Source: Aralia elata (taxonomy: Eukaryota; Streptophyta; Magnoliopsida; Apiales; Araliaceae). Taken from it: DNA of 64,000 bases. This document shows positions 32,023 through 44,520 of this stretch, in pieces. Location of the stretch: positions 69,116,889 to 69,180,888 of the forward strand of contig CM068388.1 in assembly GCA_034770075.1 (NCBI GenBank). Direction: 5' to 3'. Position numbers and translations under genes: made by a program. The first letter of the stretch is position 1. Every line of letters begins with the position of its first letter. Below the pieces are notes generated by a model. The model was not told the origin of the DNA. It was given only the letters and a program-made list of their open reading frames with translations, and did not search any database.

Positions 32023-34910
32023 TCAATCGGCATAAATTGGATCTACAAGGTCCACATTGTCCACTTTTTCTTCTCGGAAACCCTCGTAGAAAGGTTTGAG
32101 TCTATGTTCATTCACCTTGAATACTTTAGAAGTTGCTAAACTCTGTATTTCAACTGCACCATGAGGAAAAACATTAGTAACAACAAAAGGTCCATTCCAA
32201 CGAGAACACAATTTACCTAGAAACAAATGAAGTTTTGATTTGTAACTGCAACTTTCGATGCTCTCAACTTTCACACATCCTCATATTGAAGCTCTTGATA
32301 GCCCAATAAGCCTTGTGTTCTAACTCAACAGGCAAGTGGCATGATTTCCCAACTACCAATCTGTAAAGTGACACACTAATAGGTATCTTATATGCAGTCC
32401 GATATGCCCATAAGGCGTCATCCAAGAGCAAACTCCAATCCTTTCTGTTAGGATTAACCGTCTTCTCGATTATTACCTTGATCTCTCTATTCGACACCTC
32501 TGTTTGCCAATTCGTTTGCGGATGATATGCAATGGACACCTTATGCGTCTCATGGTACTTACTCAGCAAAGCTCCCACAATTCGATTGCAAAAATGAGTC
32601 CCTCTATCACTGATTAGAGCTCTTAGAATGCCAAACCTAGAAAAAATGTTAGACTGAATAAAATCTGCAACCACTTTAGAATCGTCAGTCCTGGTGGCCT
32701 TTGCTGTCACCCATTTTGAAACATAATCTACAACAAAAAAATATAAATACAACCAAAAGACACAGAAAACGGTCCCATAAAATTGATTCCTCAAATATCA
32801 AAAATCTCACAATATAGTATAGGTATTAGTGACATCTCATTTTGTTGGGAAATATTACCTGTCTTTTGGCAATTATAGCATGACTTGCAAAATAAATATG
32901 AATCTTGAAAAAGGGATGGCCAAAAGAAACCACACTCTAACACTTTTCTTGCCGTTCGTTTAGATCAAAGTGACCTCCGTAAGTATAAGAATGATAAGAA
33001 GTGAGAATAAATGTAATTTCACTTTCACGCACGCACCTTCGTATCACTTGATCTGCACAATGCTTCCATAAGTAGGGGTCATCGCACATATAATATTTGG
33101 CGTCACTTTTGATCTTATCTTTCTGAGCTTTGGACAAACTAGGAGGGAAAATGCTAGTAACCAAATAATTCACAATATTCGCATACCAAAGCATGGATGT
33201 ATTTGCAAAAAATAGTTGTTCATCGGAAAACTCTTATTTCAACTGGAGTTCATCATTTACATTGACTAAACGACTCAAATGATCTGCGACTCTATCATAT
33301 GTTCCTCTTTTATCCTTAATTTCCAAGTCAAATTTGCTCAAAAGAAGTATCCATCTTATCAATCTTGGTTTTGCCTCTTTCGTCGTCATCAAATAACGAA
33401 GAGCTGCATGATCAGAATAAATAATAACTTTAGTACCAAGCAAATAAGGTCAAAACTTTTCTAAAGCAAATATAACAGCTACAAGTTCTTTTTCAATAGT
33501 AGAATAGTTTTGTTGGGCATCATTCAAGGCCTTTGACGCATAGTAAATGGCATGGGATGCTTTTCCAATTTTTTGACCCAACACAGCTTCTGCTGCGTAA
33601 TCATTTGCATCACACATTATCTCAAAAGGCAGGGTCTAATTAGGCGATTGAATCACTAGCGTAGATGTCAACAATCCCTTCAATTTATCAAATGTTGTTT
33701 AGCACTTCTCGTCGAAATCAAAAACCGTATGTTTTTGTAGTAGCTTGCACAGGGGTGCTGCAATTTTGGGAAAGTCTTTGATGAATCTTCGATAAAAACC
33801 TACATGTCCAAGAAAAGAACGAATTTCCCGTATGCTGGTAGGATAAGGGAGAGACTTAATAACATTAATTTTTGCTTTATCTACTTCAATGCCTTTAGAG
33901 GAGATAACATGACCCAAAATTATACCTTGTTTAACCATAAAATGACACTTTTCAGAATTTAAAATAAGGTTAGTTTTTATGCATCTTTGAAGAATAAGTG
34001 TAAGGTTATGCAAACAAGTATCAAAAGGAGTCTCCATAAACCAAAAAATTGTCCATAAAAACTTCCATGATATACTCAATGTAATCTGAAATTATGCCAA
34101 CCATACACCTTTGAAAAATAGCTGGGGCATTGCACAACCCGAAGGCAATGCGACGATACGCAAAAGTACCAAATGGGTATGTAAATGTCGTCTTTTCTTG
34201 GTCCTCCGGAGCGATGACAATCTGATAATAACCTGAATAACCATCAAGAAAACAATAGTAAGAATGACTGTCTAATCTTTCGAGCATTTGATCAATAAAA
34301 GGTAAAGGGAAATGGTCCTTGCGGGTCACAACATTTAATTTTCTATAATGTATACAAACCTGTCACCCATTTTGAACTCGGGTAGGAATTAACTCATCAT
34401 CCTGATGTTTCACAAGAGTTATTCCAGTCTTTTTAGGCACTATTTGAACTAGGCTAACCCAACTACTATCTAAAATGGGGTAAATCACACCAACTTCAAG
34501 AAGTTTAAGAATTTCTTGTTTCACCACATCCATCATAGGTGGGTTTAATCTTCTTTGTGGTTGGCGTGCAGGTTTCGCCTCCTCTTCAAGTAAGATCCGG
34601 TGCATGCATGTGGAAGGGCTAATGCCTTGAATGTTAGCAATCGTCCAACCAATAGCCTTTTTATGCTCCTTTAAAATCTGCACAAGTTTCTCTTCCTATG
34701 ATACACTTAGTGAATTAGAGATGATCACCGGTAACATGTTTTTTTCTCTCCAAGGAATACATATTTAAAAGGACTAGGAAGAGGCTTCAAATCTGAAGTA
34801 GGTTCCTGAAACACAGATGGTAGAGACTTTTTGTTAGAGATTGGCAATTCCATATAAAAAATATTACCTGACTTCGGATTTTCATTCAGAGTTGCCATAA
34901 TCTTTTGCAA
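32023..34910 (-). pseudogene. A1 pol: RT, RNase H and integrase, heavily broken
   Basis: Right to left: the protease-RT linker ending LKPLPSPFKYVFLGE (34910-34725); RT from about 34683, with PFIDQMLERL and YYCFLDGYSGYYQI, and the active-site motif FMDNF near 34050 where family members have FMDD; after a one-base T-run shift near 34018-34022, the RT thumb with SFLGHVGFYRRFIKDF; RNase H with YSDHAALRYL and VADHLSRL (about 33700-33234); integrase zinc region (33194-32937); integrase core with DYVSKW, SDRGTHF and HPQTNWQTEVSNREIK (32794-32264); C-terminal domain WNGPFVVTNVFPHGAVEI (32274-32023). Stops interrupt every part (for example at 33699, 33462 and 33234). The mutated active site alone should abolish RT activity. 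Clearly Athila by sequence. Confidence 0.85.
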
Positions 34911-35193
34911 TTCTGTGTTTAAGGTTGATTTCGCATTCTCCTCATCAATGTTCTAACTAAGTGCAATCTCCAAGGAATCATCTCCATTAAGTTCAAAGGT
35001 ATCCTGTGCTAAAGAGTCAATCACATCAATAGAATAGATAGAGTTCTCGTCACTAGGATATCACATGACATTATAAATATTAAACTTGACAACTTTGCCA
35101 TCAAATTCCATTGACAATGTACCACTATGAACATCAATTTTTGTCTTGGATGTCTTTAAAAATGTTCTTCCTAACAAAATAGGTGCATTTTAA
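34911..35193 (-). other. A1 protease-RT spacer
   Basis: Linker sequence between protease and RT, translatable in pieces with stops. No separate gene is seen. Confidence 0.5.
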
Positions 35194-35772
35194 TCACCAT
35201 TTTCCCATGTCAAGCACATAAAAATCCATAGAAAAAATCAATTCATTGACTTGCACAAGAACATCATCAACTACACCTCTAAGATAAACATTAGATCTAT
35301 CAGCCAACTGAATTACCGTACCCGTTTTATTCAAAGGTTTAAGTGACAAAGAAGCATATATAGAATATGGCATGATATTAATATATGCTCCTAAATCTAA
35401 CATGACTTTTTCAAATCCAGTGCTATCTATTGTGCAAGGTATAGTGAACATACCCGAATCTTGACACTTAGTAGGGAGTTTTCTTTGAATAACAGCTGAG
35501 ACATTTTCCCCTACTTTTGCCTTTTCATATCTTTTAAGTTCCTGCTTCCTTTTATGGGTACACAATTCCTTCAAAAATTTAGCATAACGAGGTACTTGTT
35601 TGATAGCATCTAACAATGGAATGTTTACCTCACATCTACGAAAAGTCTCATTCAAATATGAATACTTATCAATTTTCCTGTTTTCAGTTAAAGCATAAGA
35701 AAAAGGGGGTACAAGTTTATATTCAGATAGAGGAGTTACGTTTCGGTTCACCTTCATCACTCTCATCTCCAC
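35194..35772 (-). pseudogene. A1 aspartic protease region
   Basis: An open stretch of about 190 codons in A1 pol order, upstream of RT. ELCTHKRK is followed by PCTIDSTGFEKVMLDLGAYIN. DLGA is the active-site motif in the form used by Athila proteases (DLGAS-type), with MPYSIYASLSLKPL after it. A stop closes the frame at 35194. It functioned in polyprotein cleavage and is now detached by stops from gag and RT. Confidence 0.8.
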
Positions 35773-36302
35773 TATCTATGTTTACCGCTATTGTTTCTTC
35801 TTTACCTTCATCTGCATTACCTGGCTCCTATGGTGTATGTTCTTGCTTTTCTAAATTCTTTACCTCTTTACCACTTATCAATGTGATGGAACTTGCATTC
35901 TCTTTTGGATTCACTACTGTTTGAGAATGTAACTTTTTCGAACCTTGCGCCTCTAATCGATTGATTGCGGTGGCCATTTATCCCATTTGAGTGCCCAAGT
36001 TTTGCATATTTGCCCTCGTTTCCTGTTGAAATTGCAAAGTGTTAGTGGCAAGAGATTTAAAAATATCTTCCAAAAATATAGTAGTATTAGAAGATTGGTC
36101 CTATTGCTGCCTATTGGGATATGGCTGCTTGTACTACTGTTGATTTAGGAAAGTGTGATTTGCGGGCTGATTTGCTTGAGGATTCCCGTAGCTAAAATTA
36201 GGATGATCCCTCCATCCAGGATTATACGTATTTGAATAAGGATAATATTTCATTTATTGTTGTCCAGAAAATCCACCTGCCGCACTTACTTACTCAACGA
36301 AC
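35773..36302 (-). other. A1 gag-protease linker
   Basis: Low-complexity gag C-terminal region rich in Gln, Asn, Pro and Tyr in the minus frame, with several stops. No independent gene. Confidence 0.45.
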
Positions 36303-37113
36303 TCCTCTTGAAGAGTTGGGCACATATTAGTCTGATGTCCTACTACTGCACAAATTTCGCAAGCTTTTGTTAGTTATGTATTACCTGCAACCATTTGATG
36401 AACAAGAGATGTTATTGTTCAATTGATGAAATTTTTACCTCATTAACATTCTTAGGGGAAAATTCAAGTCTAGTGCCAAATTACTGAGAATTAGTCGCCA
36501 TATTTGCAATTAAAGCTCTTGCAACATCAGGAGTTTTATTCACTAAAGCTCCTCTACTAGCTGCATCGATTATGCTTCTATCAGTAGGTAAAAGTCCTTC
36601 ATAGAAATATTGGATAAGTTGGTCACTGATTTGATGATGGGGACAACATGCACATAGTTTCTTGAAACGTTCCCAATACTCATGTAGGGTTTCTCCGTTG
36701 TTCTGCTTCACACCACATATTTCTTTCCTATTATTGGCAGCCCTTGAAGCGGGAAATTATTTTTCCATAAATAATCTTTTCATTCCTTCCCATGTGGTGA
36801 TACTTCCAAAGGGTAGATAGTATAGCCAATCTTAAGCCAAATCTTTCAAAGAAAATGGAAAGGCTCTCAATTTGATTTGCTCCTCGGTTACTCCAGTAGG
36901 TTTCATACTTGTGCACACCACATGAAATTCCTTCAAGTGTTTGTGGGGATCTTCACCTGCAAGACCGTGAAAGGTAGGTAAAAGATGTATCAATCCAGAT
37001 TTTAATTCAAAAAGAGTATTAACATCTAAATTAGGAAATTCAATGCACAATGGTTGTTGATTAAGATTAGGAGTAGCCAACTCCTTTGGAGTCTTGTTAT
37101 TTGCAGCAACCAT
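36303..37113 (-). pseudogene. A1 gag
   Basis: ATG at 37113 begins MVAANNKTPKEL. The capsid region includes FELKSGLIHLLPTFHGLAGE, HLKEFHVVC and LRAFPFSLKDLA. A stop follows (about 36832), then DWLYYLP...WEGMKRLF, a second stop, and ETLHEYWERFKKLCACCPHH. A zinc knuckle CEICAVVGHQTNMC lies near 36303-36365. This is the Athila gag pattern. At least three stops are present. Confidence 0.8.
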
Positions 37114-37171
37114 GTCTTCTGAATCACTAGATGAACTATTAGACAAAGAATAAATAAAAGCAAACAATCGT

Positions 37172-37189
37172 TCCCCGGCAACGACGCCA
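37172..37189 (-). other. Primer binding site of A1
   Basis: Minus-strand TGGCGTCGTTGCCGGGGA, the form typical of Athila elements (tRNA-Asp type). Confidence 0.85.
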
Positions 37190-37197
37190 AAATTTGG

Positions 37198-37230
37198 TGT
37201 GCTGTCGCAGGCAACCAAAAATAAAACTTT
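37198..37230 (-). repeat. A1 5' LTR stub
   Basis: About 33 bp identical to the inner end of the A1 LTR (TGTGCTGTCGCAGGCAACC...). Similarity to 17531-17562 stops at 37230, so the rest of the 5' LTR was lost at the junction with E5. Confidence 0.8.
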
Positions 37231-39412
37231 TAATATCCTAAATATTTCAAATGTGATCTGACAAGATCTAATAAAGGTTGTCAATTTAAAACTGTATTAA
37301 CCGCAAATTTTCGGATAATTCAAATGTTTATTATTCATGGTATGAATTACTTGAACCAATTTGTGTTTGGTGGAATAGTTGAAAATAATATTTAATTAAA
37401 TTAAAGGGAGTCTCAGTGATAGAATTATTTAATTGATGGACTACCCTAAGTTAATTAATAACTAGAAATTGATGAATAATTAATTATTAAATATTCAATT
37501 ATTTTGAATATAGTAAATTAATTAATATTACCTATTAATTAATAAGGATAATGTGAGATACAATTAATAATATTTAATAGTCCCGTTAGTAAATCAATAA
37601 TAATTGAGTAGTTAAATTTATTTAATTATCTAGTAGAAAAATAATGGGACATAGATTTTGGGACATATCCCATTTATTTTTACTGTAGTCTAAGAGGGAG
37701 GGAGAGAGAGGATTAAATTAAATTAAACTGAGATGAATGCAAATCTCATCCCAGCCGCGTGTAGATTTCCTTGCAGGATTTCTTGCCGGATTTCTGTGGC
37801 TGAAGATATGGGCGATGTGATCAGCGGCATTACCCATCATCTTCTTCTTGTTCCCAGTGGTTAACCAATTTGTTCAAAGGCTTGGCATGGTTACTGAGTT
37901 TTCTATAAATTGGGACTTCGTTCTTCAGAGCTCAGTGCTAAAACTTCTGATAAAATAGAATGGAAAAGGAGTACTGCTGGGAAGGCTATCTGAAGGAAGG
38001 GAGTTGGCACACTAATGGTCTCTGATTTTATTGTCTATTACGGAAGGAAGAGAAGAACAACGAGTAGAAGGTAAGCATTTCCCTGTATCGGTAACTATTG
38101 CTGTGAATGCTCTGCTTTATACTTGGTATTAATTACTCCAATTGGGTGTATAAAACTTAAAATTGACAATAATATGTGGTTAATATGGAGTAAAAATGGT
38201 AGGTAGAATGATTTTGACCCTTAAAGCTCGTAAGAGAACTGCCGGAGAAGACGAAGAAGCCCAGTACTGAATCACCACGCCGCAACGTCAGCTTGATGTC
38301 GCAGCATCATTGTAAAACGGATGGGACGCCGCAGCGCCAGATTGACGCCACAACGATAGGAAAAAAAGGGCCTGACGCCGCAGCATCGACCTTACTATGG
38401 AGCTTGACGTCATAACGTCAAGGCCGTGTGCTAAGCTGGGTCCGCACGGACCTGACGCCATAGCGTTGGCCTCGCCTTGATGGTGTCGCGCTGCAGCGCC
38501 AATCCCGTGTTTTTGGCCGGGTCAGTCCGGATCGTGATGGTTCGGGTCGGGTTGCGTAATTTTAATAGTTTTAATTAGTTATTAAATTATTTCTATTAGA
38601 TAACCATTAAGCAACCAAGATTAATATTGGGATTATTTATTTTGGTAATAATAATAAATAAACCCAATTAGTTATCCGTTAGTTAATCATATTTTGTTGA
38701 GCCTTAAATGCTTAATTGTTTATCAAGTATCAACCAAAATGGTGTTGTCTTAAGGCGAAAATTGATTAACCTGGTTGCAACTTACGTTTGGTTTCCAGGG
38801 GGGCGTTGCCCCCTTAGACCCCCGACTAGGTAGTCGTATTGGCAATCAATGTCCTTTAATAATGCTACATCTGTTTTGAATCTAGTCTTTAGGTGACTAA
38901 TTGTTATACGAATATGTACTTAATTGTGTAGGATTTTAAGGAGCATGTGTTGTAATATTGTAGTAGACGCACCAGGCAAGTTCCCTAACGCTTGTCTAAC
39001 ACTTGTGTTGGTCAAGTTTCCTATCCTAACTCAAAATATTTATTAAGCAAGTTTTCCCTAACCTTGCTCGAGTTAATTATTTAAGTTGGAACTTTACTTC
39101 CAAGCATGCTCTAAATGGTTTAATTTCTTTACGATTATTCCACGTTGATATTATTATGATTCACACTTGGTGCAATTGAGCTCATACATCCTTTGACTTG
39201 TGCCTTAATTAGAGTTCTATATTGCATGAACTGTTCAGAGTTAAGTCTAAGCCATTGTTCGGCTAGACATAAGCATATTTAATAAAAGCTTTCCAAGCCA
39301 TTTGAAGGTACGGATTCTTGGACTAATATGAACACCCCAAAAATATAGGGGAGTACCCCACATATCTAAATGTAAGATACAAGAACAAAAATTAAATGTT
39401 ATGCATACACAT
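37231..39412 (+). mobile_element. E5: diverged Tekay-like LTR, truncated at both ends
   Basis: Plus-strand sequence with the order of an E1-type LTR: AT-rich part, TATA box CTATAAATTGG (near 37899), donor AAG/GTAAGC (38070/38071), GC-rich palindromes (38275-38501), the GGCAAGTTCCCTAACGCTTG and CAAGTTTCC part (about 38975-39060), and a diverged copy of the conserved block (GTACGGATTC, AATATAGGGGAGTA, ATGCATACACAT). E4 interrupts it inside that block. The left end is lost at the A1 junction. The remainder should lie beyond the far end of E4, outside the window. Confidence 0.65.
38275..38501. repeat. TGACGC-CGCA-GCGTCA palindromes in E5
   Basis: About eight 16-bp boxes, for example 38294-38309, 38324-38339, 38373-38388, 38405-38420, 38453-38468 and 38484-38501. 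Consensus stem TGACGC/GCGTCA with loop CGCA. The box at 38405 reads TGACGT-CATA-ACGTCA, a compensated stem change. Confidence 0.85.
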
Positions 39413-40656
39413 TGTGACGCTCCCAAATTCGGGTGAGCTGAACCGTAGACCTAGTTCGTCACTGCCTCAAACATACATCATGTTGTCGACAATATATAGT
39501 GGAATAAAGGAATATTTACATTGATATAACATAAATAATCCTGTCCCAAGTCTCGAAACCAAGACTACTTCAAAACATAACTTAATACATAAGAGTACAT
39601 AAGTCTTAATACATAACATCAAGTAATAAGTCTTGATACACACGATAATTCTAGTACAATTAAACAAAACTAATCAGTAGCTTTGCCCTTTCCCTTATCC
39701 TTCCCCGAGCTCTCGCTACGTGCTGCACTAACTTAAAAGTTTTAAGTAAAGCAAGGGTGAGCAACAAATTTTCCCCGCAAGTAAAATAGCAGAGAACAAT
39801 CACATGAATAAATTTATAGCTCATAGGAGTTAAAAGTGAGATAGCTCAACGAAATAGGCAACTTCTTTATCACCATTATAGTGGTCACTGTGGACCGAAG
39901 GATTTTCTGAAGTATCCAAGGATTTCAAAATTTCCCAAGGAAAGGAACTATTCAATACTGAGGGTGCACCAAGGCACAGAACTCTATTCTAGAATTACTA
40001 GAAATTCATCCGATAATCCACAAAAAAAACAATACAATAGGTGATCAACCTAGAATACCCGGCGTTATGCATAAGCCTCACTTACTATTTACATGCGTGT
40101 CGGTTCCCCGATGTTTATACAATTTCCCCTGCTATGAGGGTTGTTCTTCTCAGCTTTACATGGGAATCCGAACCAAAACAATTTGATTGGATAACTTTAC
40201 TTAACATCAGTAATAGTTCGAGGACTTAACATCACTTTAATAAATAAATCAATAAGTGTCTAGCCGAAGCAATTGGCTTTAACATAGCTTTCAAACAATT
40301 TATGGAATAACGAACTTTAAGGCTCAACAACATACATTATAGCATAGGTAGATAACTTGAATGAATCTCAAATCATTTGAATAATCATAAGAGTACTCGC
40401 AGAATGAAATAAGTTGTGGAAGTTTAGAAAACTAGCTCAATATCGCAACACATGTAATCAACATATGAGTGAATTTAGAGAACTTGCTTTAATATAGAAT
40501 ACTTGTTTAGTGTCAATTTAAACAAGAATTTGAAAACTTGCACAAACTGCAAATATCAATAAGTATTATAGATATAGAATAATTATCAATAATTAATCCA
40601 CTAACATGCTTGAAACATAATAACTCGAGTTTGAGTTAGGAAACTTGCATATTCAT
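39413..40656 (-). mobile_element. E4 3' LTR, outer part
   Basis: On the minus strand this ends ATTTGGGAGCGTCACA, homologous to the E1-E3 LTR end. It contains a small lysine-rich frame (39722-39670, ending SGKDKGKGKATD) behind an acceptor-like TTAGTGCAG. It is continuous with 57119-59539 once E3 and one TTCAT are removed. The candidate target duplication on this side is CACAT (39408-39412). Confidence 0.8.
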
Positions 40657-43581
40657 TGTAATGAATACAATTTTTGTGATTGAATAAAAATATTTATTGA
40701 ATTATATAAATATTTTTATTCATTTATTGAGCTAAATAAATAATTTATTAAGTTTTTGTGAGGTGGGTATATGTTAAGTTTAATTATGTTAAATGTTATT
40801 TGAATGTGATTTGTTATGATATTCTAATTTAATTTAATAATTAAATTAGATGATGAAAAGGTTTATTTGAATAAATGATTTATTTGAATAAGAGAATTCA
40901 TTTGGTGTTATTGTTATTGGTTAAATAAATTATTAAGTTAGTTTGTAAAGTTTAATTGAATTTATTTAATAATAAGTTTAATTAAATTAGAAGTGTGACA
41001 TTTTAAACTATTGGTTATATTGGTTTATTAAAATAAATGAGAAAGTGTTTAATTCAGTTTTACCAAACAAGGCCCTATGATCTTTGTTTGGAAATAATGG
41101 GTTATTTTATTGGTATTTTACCAAACAAGGCCTTATTACCTTTAGTTAGAATAATGGATTATTCTATTTTAATTTAACCAAACAAGCCTTATAGCTTTTG
41201 AATTTTTATAACTGATGATTTAATTAGATTATACGTTCCATCAGTTTTTATTCATTAGTTTTTATTCTTATTTTATCAGTTTATATTTTATACAACGTCA
41301 GTTAAAAGAAAAGAAAGAACAGAAAGAACAGAGAAGGAAGAATATACAGAGAAGAAGAGAGAATTAGAGAGAAAAATTGAGAGTTTGAGAGCTTTGAGAA
41401 TTGTGAGTACAAAGGAAAAGAAGTACTTAACTAAGAATCATATAGCTTGAAGGTATAATTCTTTTAGTTTTGTTCTTCATTATATTCTTATTATTTACTT
41501 CTCTGAATATGATTTTTATTCACTGTATATGAATTTATATGCCAAATACATGAATTACTTGGTTATAATTGTTAGTAAGCATGTATTAGAGATTATGTGA
41601 TGATTATAAACTAGTTTGAAAAATTAATTCATGAAAACATGCTTTAGAATTGAGTTCTTAGTTTTACAGAGCTTTATTTCATGTATGGCATATTTGTATG
41701 AAAATTGATGATTCAATTTGGTTATTAATTGGTTAATTAATAATTGTTTATGATTGAATGATGAAAAACATGAATAATGCAAGAAGAATGGTTTTAATTG
41801 GTTGAAAAATGAATTTACAGAGTTTGATTTCATGAAAATGGTCAAAGCATGAATAAATTGTTTAACAGTGAATTTTTGGTTTTAAATTGGTTGATTATGT
41901 GTTTTATAATAGTTAAATTAGTTAGAAACATGTTGGTTATTTGTTTTCTAGCATATTTGATGTCTGGGTATATCTAGTTTGTGTACTGGATGATAAAATT
42001 CGGAAAATTTGGCCAAATTTGGCCTAAGTTTTCACTGTTCGCGAACTGTAGGAGACGACTGCCGGGTGTCTCGCCCCGGCGAGAAAAATGATCTGTTAAT
42101 CTTCGCCCCGGCGAAGTCTCGCCCCGGCGAGAAATTTTGTTAAGGAAAAGATCGCCCCGGCGAGGTCTCGCCCCGGCGAGATATTTGTTCAGTAAATCCT
42201 CGCCTCGGCGAGGGAACAGTACTAGAAATTTTTAAAATTTTTATTTTCTTTGTGCTTTTATTATGATGCTATAAACAAGTTTAAAACTTATATTAATGTA
42301 TTAAGTGACTGAAGAAATGCCATGATGGTTGTTAAACTAGTACTTGTTGACTATAGTATGCTAAATGAGATGTTATAATAAAAAGGATAAAAGCAAGCTT
42401 AAAGTGTATATTATTTTGTAACTAATTATGTTACCATTTTTATAATTAAATGTATAGGTTGTTTAAGGATCGTGAGATATTTAATTTGTAATCAACGCTT
42501 GAGGCAAGTTCCTTATCTCAACTTATTACTTTATGTTGAGCAAGTTTTCCTTCCTTAAGCTTGAGAATTATTTATAGCAAGTTGTTGTTCTCTTTTAACT
42601 TGTTAATTTATTGAAGACAAGTTTATTTATATTGAGCAAGCTTATAGACCTTAGCTTATTGATATTCAAGCAAGGTTATTATCATGATTATATACTCAAG
42701 TTTTATTCCAATCATTGTTATTATTCAAACTTCGAGTATAATTTCTTTTGAACAAACTCTATTGAATTAGACTAGCAAACCCTTATTGATTCAGCTAGTC
42801 CTTAGTTGATGAACGTTTCAAAGACTTAGAATGTTTTCTATACTTGTTCCAAGCCAATTTCCTTTTTGGTATGGATTCAGACGATAAACTGAGATAAACA
42901 ACCCTAATATAGGGGATTACTTACGCGACAGCGTTAAAATTTTTGTGCACAATACATTGTACAAAGGGCGGATCCCCCTAAGTACGAGATGTTGGTCCAT
43001 AGTCTATATGACTGTTAAAGGTTACAGTAGAAATACTTGTCAACCTAGGACATAGTTCGAGGTCTTGTGACCCTTAGATACAATTTCTAAATCTTGAATT
43101 CTATATTTTTGGAATCAAGCATTCTAAAGAGCTTTTAAACTTTAATCATTTATTGGTTGAGAATCAGCAAACTATTACTCCTCAGTTGAAATCATTTCAT
43201 GTAGATATTATTGTTATTGTACTTGTGAGCAATTGTTTGCTCACTCTTGCACAAATCATTGCAGCTAAGGCTGAGAAACCGGACGAGCCGTCCACGAGCA
43301 AAGGCAAGGGCAAGATGCATAAATAGCTAAAGTCCTGTTATTTATTTGATGATCGATTGTATCAAGACTTATTTAAATTATGTTTTATTCCGTATTTGAT
43401 GTATTAAGGTTAAGATAACCTGGGATTTGAATATTTAATTGTTTGGTGATGTAACCCATTTTGGGAAAATATTTCTTTAAGTTTATTTAATTGTTATTTT
43501 ATTGGGTAGTTAGTTTTGAATGTATGTTATAGTGAACACCAAATCAGTGGGAATTAAGTACCTGGATTTGGGGGTGTCACA
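40657..43581 (+). repeat. E3 5' LTR
   Basis: 2925 bp. Donor-like AAG/GTATAA at 41452/41453, palindrome array 42069-42213 with six units, conserved block about 42876-43125, and the small lysine-rich frame ending at the TAG of CATAAATAG (about 43326). Confidence 0.93.
42069..42213. repeat. Palindrome array, E3 5' LTR
   Basis: Six units with three stem types: TCTCGCC-CC-GGCGAGA, CTTCGCC-CC-GGCGAAG and CCTCGCC-TC-GGCGAGG. The outer stem positions change on both sides together. Confidence 0.95.
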
Positions 43582-43584
43582 GGT

Positions 43585-43596
43585 TGGTATCAGAGC
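43585..43596 (+). other. Primer binding site, E3 (initiator tRNA-Met)
   Basis: TGGTATCAGAGC lies three bases after the LTR end. Confidence 0.9.
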
Positions 43597-43817
43597 TGTA
43601 GGTTATGAACTTTAGGTGGGGAAAACCTTAGGGTAGTAGCCTTTTAGAAGATAGAGAATATAGTGGTGATAAACTCTTATCGAGTTCTAAGGAATGAATT
43701 ACGGAAATTCATAAAAGACAACAAAATGATTATGTGCTATGTGCTTATTTGATAACAAACTTATGTGCTAGCGAGTATTATCGATTAGTAATTAAAACTT
43801 AAAACTTTGTTGTCAGG

Positions 43818-44520
43818 ATGACTGATAGAGGAGAGCCCAACCAGACTAGGGAGGAGGAGCCCCAAGATATTCACGTGGTTCGTGAGCAGCTAGTGCAGAG
43901 GGAGCCATCTCCATTGGTTACAGTTACAGGTCACGAGTATGAGCCTGAGACTGATCCTGAGGAGGACCCTGAGGAGGATCCTGGGGAGGACCCTGAGGAG
44001 GATCCTGAGGAGGACCCTGAAGAGGTTGAGGAGGAGGAGGAAGACCCTGAGGGGATATCACTATCTACTTTGGGTGTTCAGATGTACGAGCAGGTGTATG
44101 ATCGCAACATAGAGTTGCAGGATAGAGTGGAAGAGTTAGAGAGGCAGCTGGCGGAGCGACAGACTGCTTTGGAGCAGAAGAGCAGTGAGATCGAGGAGCT
44201 AGACATACGTCTTAGGGATGTGGAGTGGAAGCTGGTTCATGTAGAGAGTGAAAAGGAAGAGTTAGAGGAACAGGCTGCAGAACGTCAAACCACTCTAGAG
44301 CAGAAGGATGCTGAGATTCAAGACCTTTCATCACGTCTTGCAGAGGCTGAGCAGAGGCTAGCACAGTTTGAGTATCGATGCAGACAGTTGATAGCCAGGA
44401 ATGAGATTGTACGAGATGAGTTGAAAGAGGAGTCAGCTAAGCGGGCGAGAGCTGAGACAGCTTGGCTGAGGGAGGCTGATCGCGCAGATCGTGTTGAGTG
44501 TGAGATGCGGTCAAAGAAGG
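43818..44520 (+). pseudogene. E3 coiled-coil ORF, left copy, truncated by A2
   Basis: Open from ATG 43818 to the junction at 44520, then reading into A2 and stopping at 44730-44732. The N-terminal two thirds of the protein are present, with five EEDP-type repeats against four in the right copy (12 bp difference). The C-terminal basic part is lost. The segment 43734-44520 is repeated at 48415-49189. Confidence 0.88.

Larger units (their letters stand above)
17531..37230 (-). mobile_element. A1: Athila-type element, interrupted by E2
   Basis: Minus-strand element with, in its own order: LTR stub (37230-37198), PBS, gag, protease, RT-RNase H-integrase, a short 3' UTR split by E2, PPT and 3' LTR (18825-17531). 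The PBS form and the protein sequences place it in Athila. There is no room for the env-like ORF found in some Athila members. The 5' LTR is cut after about 33 bp, so no target duplication can be confirmed. Its coding regions carry many stops and shifts, so it is older than or at least more decayed than E1. Confidence 0.85.
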
